From contig JAEWEV010000007.1 of the NCBI GenBank assembly GCA_023389155.1, positions 66,353 through 130,352 of the forward strand: 64,000 nt of DNA, written 5' to 3'. The notes beneath the pieces were generated by a model, which was not told where the DNA came from, did not search any database, and was given only the letters and a program-made list of their open reading frames with translations. Shown piece by piece: positions 60,650 to 64,000 of this stretch (positions are counted from its first letter, which is position 1; each line of letters starts with the position of its first letter). Both the position numbers and the translations under genes were made by a program. Source of the stretch: Pseudomonadota bacterium (GTDB taxonomy: Bacteria; Pseudomonadota; Gammaproteobacteria; Burkholderiales; Burkholderiaceae_B).

Positions 60650-63355
60650 TCAGGCTTCGCTGTCGGCATCCGGTGAAGCCGGATCCGCATCATTGCCCGG
60701 GGAATCGGCGTTGCCATTGTCGACCGGGCCTGCTGCATCCCCTTCCGCACTGGTAGCGGGAGTTTCGTCGGTTTCGTCGACATCTGCATCACTTTCCACG
60801 ACTCGTCTTACGCCTGAAAGCGTGCTGCCGTCATCAACGCTGATCAGCGTAACGCCCTGTGTGGCGCGACCCATCTCGCGTACCTCGGATACCCGGGTAC
60901 GGACCAGGACGCCTGCCGTGGTGATAAGCATGATTTCGTCTGTCGGATTTACCAGCACTGCCCCTACCACCTTGCCATTACGGGCGCTGGTCTGAATAGC
61001 AATCATCCCTTTGGTGCCGCGACCATGACGCGTATATTCGGAAATGGACGTACGTTTACCATAACCATTTTCGGTGGCTGTCAGCACGCTTTGTGATTCG
61101 TCGCCGGCAACCAGCAGCGATATGACTTCCTGGTCTGCTTCCAGATTCATGCCGCGGACACCTCGCGCTGTACGACCCATCGGACGGACATCGTTTTCAT
61201 CGAATCGGACGGCCTTGCCGGCATCAGAGAACAGCATGACATCATGCTCGCCATCGGTCAGATCGGCACCGATCAGATAGTCGCCTTCATCCAGTGCGAC
61301 AGCGATGATGCCCGCCTTGCGGGGGTTGGAGAAGTCGGACAGCGGCGTTTTCTTGACGGTACCACGCAAGGTGGCCATGAAGACAAAGCTGGTGTCGGTA
61401 AATTCACGTACCGGCAGCACGACGGTGATTTTTTCCCCATCCACAAGCGGGAACATATTGACGATAGGACGACCTCGGGAACCACGCGTGCCCTGCGGAA
61501 CTTCCCAAACCTTAAGCCAGTAAACGCGGCCACGGTCGGAGAAACACAACAGATAATCGTGAGTGTTGGCAATAAACAACTGGTCGATCCAGTCATCTTC
61601 TTTCATGGCGGTCGCCTGCTTGCCCCTGCCCCCGCGTTTCTGGGAACGATATTCGGACAGCGGCTGACTCTTGATATAGCCGCTATTGGACAGCGTCACA
61701 ACCATGTCAGCGGGTGTGATGAGATCTTCGGTATCGAGCTCGGTCGCATTCATGACCACTTCGGAACGACGGACATCCTTGGCATTAGTCGAGAATTCGG
61801 CCTTGATGGCGGTAAGTTCATCGGAAATGATCGTCGTGATGCGTTCGGGCTTGGCCAGAATATCCAGCAGATCGGCAATATTTTCCATGATTTCACGGTA
61901 TTCATTGACGATCTTGTCCTGCTCGAGGCCAGTCAGGCGCTGCAGCCGCATATTCAGGATTTCCTGAGCCTGAGTGTCGCTTAAACGATACAGTCCGTCA
62001 CTCTGCAGACCGAAGATATCGGCCAGGGTTTCGGGTCTGTAAGCAGCACTGCCCCCCAGCACGCCGCCCTGATCTGCCCGCTGCAGCAGCTCACGGACCA
62101 GTGAAGAGTCCCAGTTACGTGCCATCAGTTCCTGACGGGCAACCGGTGGTGTGGGAGCACCTTTGATAATGGCAATGAAATCATCGATATTGGCCAGCGC
62201 CACTGCCAGGCCTTCCAGCAAATGACCGCGCTCGCGCGCCTTGCGGAGCTGGTATACAGTGCGGCGTGTGACCACTTCCCGGCGATGGCTCAGGAAGTAT
62301 TCAACCATTTGCTTCAGGTTAAGCAGCCTTGGCTGACCTTCGACCAGCGCAACCAGGTTCATGCCAAACGTATCCTGCAGCTGCGTGTGCTTGAACAGAT
62401 TGTTCAGGATAACTTCCGGCACCTCGCCACGCTTCAGTTCGATGACCAGACGCATACCGTCTTTGTCAGACTCGTCACGAATATCGGAAATGCCTTCGAT
62501 TTTCTTTTCATTGACCAGTTCGGCAATGCGTTCCTGAAGTGTCTTTTTATTGACTTGATAAGGGAGTTCGTCCACGACGATGGACTGGCGATTCCCCTTC
62601 TCCATGTCTTCAAAATGGGTTTTGGCCCGCATGACGACACGACCGCGACCAGTGCGATAGCCCTCACGGACGCCGGTGATACCATAGATGATACCGCCCG
62701 TTGGAAAATCGGGTGCAGGGATGAGTTCGATCAGTTCATCCAGCGTGCAGCCAGGATTGCGCAGGCAATACAGGCAACCGTCGACGACTTCGCTCAGATT
62801 GTGTGGCGGAATATTGGTCGCCATACCGACAGCGATACCCGAACTGCCGTTGACCAGCAGATTTGGGACGCGAGAGGGAAGAAGCAGAGGTTCCTGTTCG
62901 CTGCCGTCATAGTTGGGCCCGAAATCTACCGTTTCCTGATCGATATCGGCCAGCAGCTCATGCGCAATTTTGGCCAGGCGAATCTCGGTATATCGCATGG
63001 CGGCTGCACTGTCACCGTCCACCGAACCGAAGTTGCCCTGCCCATCCACCAGCATGTAGCGCAGTGAAAAATCCTGGGCCATGCGTACAATGGTATCGTA
63101 AACAGCCTGATCACCGTGGGGATGATATTTACCGATAACGTCACCGACGATACGCGCCGACTTCTTGTAGGCGCGGTTCCAGTCGTTGTTCAGCTCGTGC
63201 ATGGCGAACAGGACACGTCGGTGCACTGGCTTGAGCCCGTCCCTGACATCGGGAAGTGCCCGGCCAACAATCACGCTCATGGCGTAATCGAGGTAACTGC
63301 GACGCATTTCCTCTTCTAGCGATATTGGCAGGGTTTCCCTGGCAAAAGTATCCAT
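60650..63355 (-). CDS. gyrA: DNA gyrase subunit A
   Basis: A 901-residue type II topoisomerase subunit that cleaves and rejoins DNA. The start MDTFARETLP is chosen because it puts residue numbers in register with E. coli; an ATG nine bases upstream is also possible. The active-site Tyr122 is in AAAMRYTE. The quinolone region reads GDQAVYD, with Gln at position 83 instead of the E. coli Ser. The GyrA-box QKRGGRG starts the DNA-wrapping beta-pinwheel, and the chain ends in an acidic, probably disordered tail of about 45 residues. Confidence 0.98.
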   Translation of the reverse strand: MDTFARETLPISLEEEMRRSYLDYAMSVIVGRALPDVRDGLKPVHRRVLFAMHELNNDWNRAYKKSARIVGDVIGKYHPHGDQAVYDTIVRMAQDFSLRYMLVDGQGNFGSVDGDSAAAMRYTEIRLAKIAHELLADIDQETVDFGPNYDGSEQEPLLLPSRVPNLLVNGSSGIAVGMATNIPPHNLSEVVDGCLYCLRNPGCTLDELIELIPAPDFPTGGIIYGITGVREGYRTGRGRVVMRAKTHFEDMEKGNRQSIVVDELPYQVNKKTLQERIAELVNEKKIEGISDIRDESDKDGMRLVIELKRGEVPEVILNNLFKHTQLQDTFGMNLVALVEGQPRLLNLKQMVEYFLSHRREVVTRRTVYQLRKARERGHLLEGLAVALANIDDFIAIIKGAPTPPVARQELMARNWDSSLVRELLQRADQGGVLGGSAAYRPETLADIFGLQSDGLYRLSDTQAQEILNMRLQRLTGLEQDKIVNEYREIMENIADLLDILAKPERITTIISDELTAIKAEFSTNAKDVRRSEVVMNATELDTEDLITPADMVVTLSNSGYIKSQPLSEYRSQKRGGRGKQATAMKEDDWIDQLFIANTHDYLLCFSDRGRVYWLKVWEVPQGTRGSRGRPIVNMFPLVDGEKITVVLPVREFTDTSFVFMATLRGTVKKTPLSDFSNPRKAGIIAVALDEGDYLIGADLTDGEHDVMLFSDAGKAVRFDENDVRPMGRTARGVRGMNLEADQEVISLLVAGDESQSVLTATENGYGKRTSISEYTRHGRGTKGMIAIQTSARNGKVVGAVLVNPTDEIMLITTAGVLVRTRVSEVREMGRATQGVTLISVDDGSTLSGVRRVVESDADVDETDETPATSAEGDAAGPVDNGNADSPGNDADPASPDADSEA

Positions 63356-63749
63356 AGTACTCATAACTTATTTTGATTTGTTACAAACATCAGAAAATCC
63401 GGCAGGAGTTTTCCAGTCTCGCACGCGGGGCGAATCCGTCATTCTATCATCGTTGCCGCCGGCGCAGAGCGGCGTTAGCGCCGTCAGGTGAACATTTCTG
63501 ACCGCAAGGGACATTTGAGACTTTACTTTAAGTATTGACCATTAATTTTTCATTTTCTTCATGTGCTTGCTTTGCCGGAAGGCTGATTACAGCTAATCCG
63601 GAACGTGATTTGTTGCTGAAATCCAACAAAATTGGTGCATATGAGACATTATTGGAAAGTTCCCTTAAAAATGTAGGACTTAGTCTCTGCAAAGACTTCA
63701 AAAATCGCTTAAGATTGAACCACGAACAAGGGAAATCCAGTGCAACCCT
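63356..63749. other. Upstream region between gyrA and ompA
   Basis: No gene supported; a short open frame at 63535-63753 has no ribosome site and overlaps the ompA promoter. A possible gyrA -10 (TAGAAT on the minus strand, 63441-63446) has no good -35. Confidence 0.4.
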
Positions 63750-63778
63750 TTGAATCCATATCCAAGCGTTGCTATACT
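63750..63778 (+). promoter_or_regulatory. Promoter of the ompA-type gene
   Basis: TTGAAT, a 17-base spacer and TATACT, a near-consensus sigma70 pair. Start near 63785, giving a leader of about 65 bases. Confidence 0.8.
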
Positions 63779-63851
63779 GACCCTGAATTTCAATCTGCGG
63801 CGGGTTTCGCTGCGAGTCAACTTTTAGCTATCAAGCTCAACGAGGAGAAAC

Positions 63852-64000
63852 ATGAACAAACCCTCTAAATTCGCATTGGCATTCGCCGTTGTTGCAGCCG
63901 CAACGTCAGGTGTAGCATCAGCGCAAACCGTCGATAACTGGGTTAATCCATACGGTCTGGTCTGGATGAACGGCACGAATGAACACTGCTGGCGCGACAA
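63852..64000 (+). CDS. ompA: OmpA-family outer membrane protein (N-terminal part)
   Basis: Only the first 49 residues are in the window. A signal peptide of about 24 residues (MNKPSKFALAFAVV and ending VASA) is followed by QTVDNWVNPYGLVWMNGTNEHCWRD, the start of OmpA proteins as found beside gyrA in Bordetella and relatives. AGGAG precedes the ATG, and a strong promoter lies upstream. The C-terminal peptidoglycan-binding domain is outside the window. Confidence 0.88.
   Translation, partial: MNKPSKFALAFAVVAAATSGVASAQTVDNWVNPYGLVWMNGTNEHCWRD

Noticed and set aside
63535..63753. Short ORF upstream of ompA
   Set aside because: Overlaps the strong ompA promoter and lacks a ribosome site.
1..64000. 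CRISPR arrays, IS elements, prophage genes, rRNA operons
   Set aside because: No regularly spaced repeats, transposase or phage-type genes, and no rRNA sequence were recognised in the window.

Overview
The window reads as chromosome of a betaproteobacterium of the order Burkholderiales, most like the family Alcaligenaceae (Bordetella, Achromobacter, Advenella). The basis is the gene order gyrA-serC-pheA-hisC-tyrA-aroA-cmk-rpsA-ihfB-lapA-lapB-rfaE1-hldD next to an ompA-type gene, a Bug-family solute-binding protein, CTG-N10-CAG LexA boxes, and a GyrA with Gln at E. coli position 83, which I recall as native in Achromobacter. GC looks moderate (low to mid 50s by eye), which would suit Advenella-like organisms better than Bordetella. 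The genus is inference. I saw no IS element, prophage, CRISPR array or rRNA operon; the only tRNA is tRNA-Leu(CAG).

Layout. 1-0.97 kb: end of rho with its terminator, then a gene-free stretch holding a candidate small RNA. 1-3.2 kb: small lipoprotein, fumarylacetoacetase-family enzyme, ppa. 3.2-8.4 kb: heme genes hemC-hemD-hemX-hemY, then a 31-residue membrane peptide. 8.7-10.4 kb: two TerC-family membrane proteins. 10.6-15.9 kb: sucCD, a DUF2889 protein, metE with divergent metR. 17-30 kb: cfa, recA-recX, rdgC, uvrB, an aromatic/aspartate aminotransferase, lexA-benE, a lytic-transglycosylase-like lipoprotein, an AI-2E family protein and a DUF465 protein. 31-38 kb: a Bug protein, a LysE/RhtB exporter, a decayed lexA fragment, and a branched-chain amino acid type ABC transporter with a fused LivH-LivM permease. 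38.5-46.2 kb: fnr and the cbb3 oxidase locus. 46-64 kb: cysM, comEA, LPS heptose genes, lapAB, ihfB, rpsA, cmk, the aromatic/serine/histidine-type gene chain, gyrA and the start of ompA.

The most interesting region is the cbb3 oxidase locus. Structural genes ccoNOQP and accessory genes ccoG and ccoS look normal. The gene in the ccoI position encodes only 326 residues: it keeps the membrane helices, the CPC motif and the MxxSS motif of a copper P1B-ATPase, but has no metal-binding, actuator, phosphorylation or nucleotide-binding domain, and no frameshift. The FixH-like protein beside ccoG is also cut short after its single membrane helix. FNR-type sites sit 31-32 bases upstream of good -10 boxes for both the ccoI-like/ccoS unit and ccoN, and another overlaps the start region of fnr, whose four cysteines match E. 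coli FNR spacing. This looks like an expressed, oxygen-controlled but stripped-down maturation system.

The second theme is the SOS circuit. The lexA operator is embedded in the hairpin of a rho-independent terminator for the upstream aminotransferase gene; recA has a LexA box filling its promoter spacer about 300 bases before the start codon; a candidate small RNA is transcribed away from that recA control region; and a broken copy of the lexA 3' end lies about 6.3 kb from lexA. Other control elements are a tandem-hairpin leader before rpsA and a three-way-junction RNA candidate before fnr.
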